Source: SZUA-584 sp050943225 (GTDB lineage Bacteria > Bacillota > Clostridia > Christensenellales > SZUA-584). From it: DNA of 5,477 nucleotides. The stretch lies in assembly GCA_050943225.1 (NCBI GenBank), contig JBMNOT010000139.1, forward strand, positions 1 to 5,477, in the 5' to 3' direction. Of the stretch, positions 5,031 through 5,477 are shown piece by piece (the first letter of the stretch is position 1; the number at the start of each line of letters is the position of its first letter). Under the pieces are notes generated by a model. It was given only the letters and a program-made list of their open reading frames with translations, was not told the origin of the DNA and did no database searches. The translations under genes and the position numbers were made by a program.

Positions 5031-5477
5031 TTATCCTTGTTTTCCTGTATTCTCCTTTATAGCCTTTCGGGCCAACATATCGCACATGTTGTTGTACTTG
5101 TCATCGGAATGGCCTTTTACTTTGTTATACCGCACGCGGTGTACTGCGGATGCTTCCAATATTCCCATCAACAAATCCTGGTTTTCCACTGGCTGCTTGG
5201 CGGCTGTTTTCCAGCCGTTGCGCTGCCAGCGCTCAATCCAGCCTTTTTTAAACGCGTTATGGATGTACGCGCTATCTGTATATATGTCCACCTCGCACGG
5301 CTCCTTAAGCGCTCTTAAAGCCTCCAGCACCGCCGTCAGCTCCATGCGGTTGTTGGTGGTCTCCGGCTCAAATCCGCTGAAAGCTTTTTCCCGTCCCTTG
5401 TATATCAGCACGGCTGCCCAGCCGCCCGGGCCGGGATTATGGGAACACGCGCCATCCGTATAAGCTGTTACCTTTTT
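5031..5477 (-). CDS. rnhA: Ribonuclease HI (5' end outside window)
   Basis: RNase HI cuts the RNA strand of RNA-DNA hybrids, removing R-loops and primer remnants. All but about the first two residues appear to be present: 148 codons are visible, from KKVTAYTDGACS to the TAA at 5031-5033. With visible numbering the carboxylate active site is Asp8 (YTDGACS), Glu46 (NRMEL), Asp68 (YTDSAYI) and Asp133 (CDMLAR), and His123 (KVKGHS) matches E. coli His124. The basic handle region is present at GWIERWQRNGWKTAAKQPVENQDL (79-102), which places it with E. coli-type RNase HI rather than handle-less forms. The start ATG should lie just beyond 5477; the GTG at 5411 falls after the first catalytic Asp and is internal. 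It precedes the recombinase gene on the same strand with a gap of about 80 bp holding the inverted repeat. Confidence 0.96.
   Translation of the reverse strand, partial: KKVTAYTDGACSHNPGPGGWAAVLIYKGREKAFSGFEPETTNNRMELTAVLEALRALKEPCEVDIYTDSAYIHNAFKKGWIERWQRNGWKTAAKQPVENQDLLMGILEASAVHRVRYNKVKGHSDDKYNNMCDMLARKAIKENTGKQG

Noticed and set aside
5020..5463. Plus-strand open frame (147 codons) opposite rnhA
   Set aside because: The opposite strand carries intact RNase HI motifs throughout, so this is a shadow frame.
1..5477. CRISPR arrays, tRNA or rRNA genes, insertion sequences, riboswitches
   Set aside because: No spaced direct repeats, tRNA-like folds, transposase genes or recognisable riboswitch leaders were seen. 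No intergenic gap exceeds about 85 bases.

Overview
The window reads as a compact, GC-moderate chromosomal housekeeping segment of a Firmicute, most likely a member of the Clostridia. Three things point there. MutL carries the endonuclease motif of the non-E. coli type. The order mutL-miaA-hfq followed by a YnbB/'aluminium resistance'-type PLP enzyme is the Gram-positive arrangement. The lexA control region has a Gram-positive (Cheo-type) SOS box rather than the E. coli CTG-N10-CAG box. I cannot name the genus from this sequence alone.

Left block, plus strand (1-3214): the 3' part of mutL, then miaA, hfq and a Met-gamma-lyase-family PLP gene. They are packed with a 4-nt overlap, a 1-nt gap and a 1-nt overlap, which implies one transcript with translational coupling. 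An AT-rich stretch at the end of miaA holds an extended -10 sequence that could give hfq its own start.

Right block, minus strand (5477 down to 3207): the 5'-truncated rnhA (RNase HI), a complete tyrosine recombinase, and lexA. lexA has a near-ideal sigma-A promoter (TTGACA, 17 bp, TATTAT) and a 12-of-14 SOS box just upstream of it. The recombinase gene has an extended -10 promoter. Directly behind that promoter lies a perfect 15-bp inverted repeat with a 4-bp centre (4988-5021), the one structure in the window that the genes do not explain.

The two blocks converge and overlap tail to tail by 8 bp at 3207-3214, with no visible terminator between them. Themes shared by the genes are DNA repair and genome maintenance (mutL, lexA, rnhA, the recombinase) and RNA-level control (miaA, hfq). 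Most of the window is ordinary. The best lead is the symmetric repeat next to the single, XerS-like recombinase, which could be its own recombination site or operator. Nothing here demonstrates a novel defence or mobile system.
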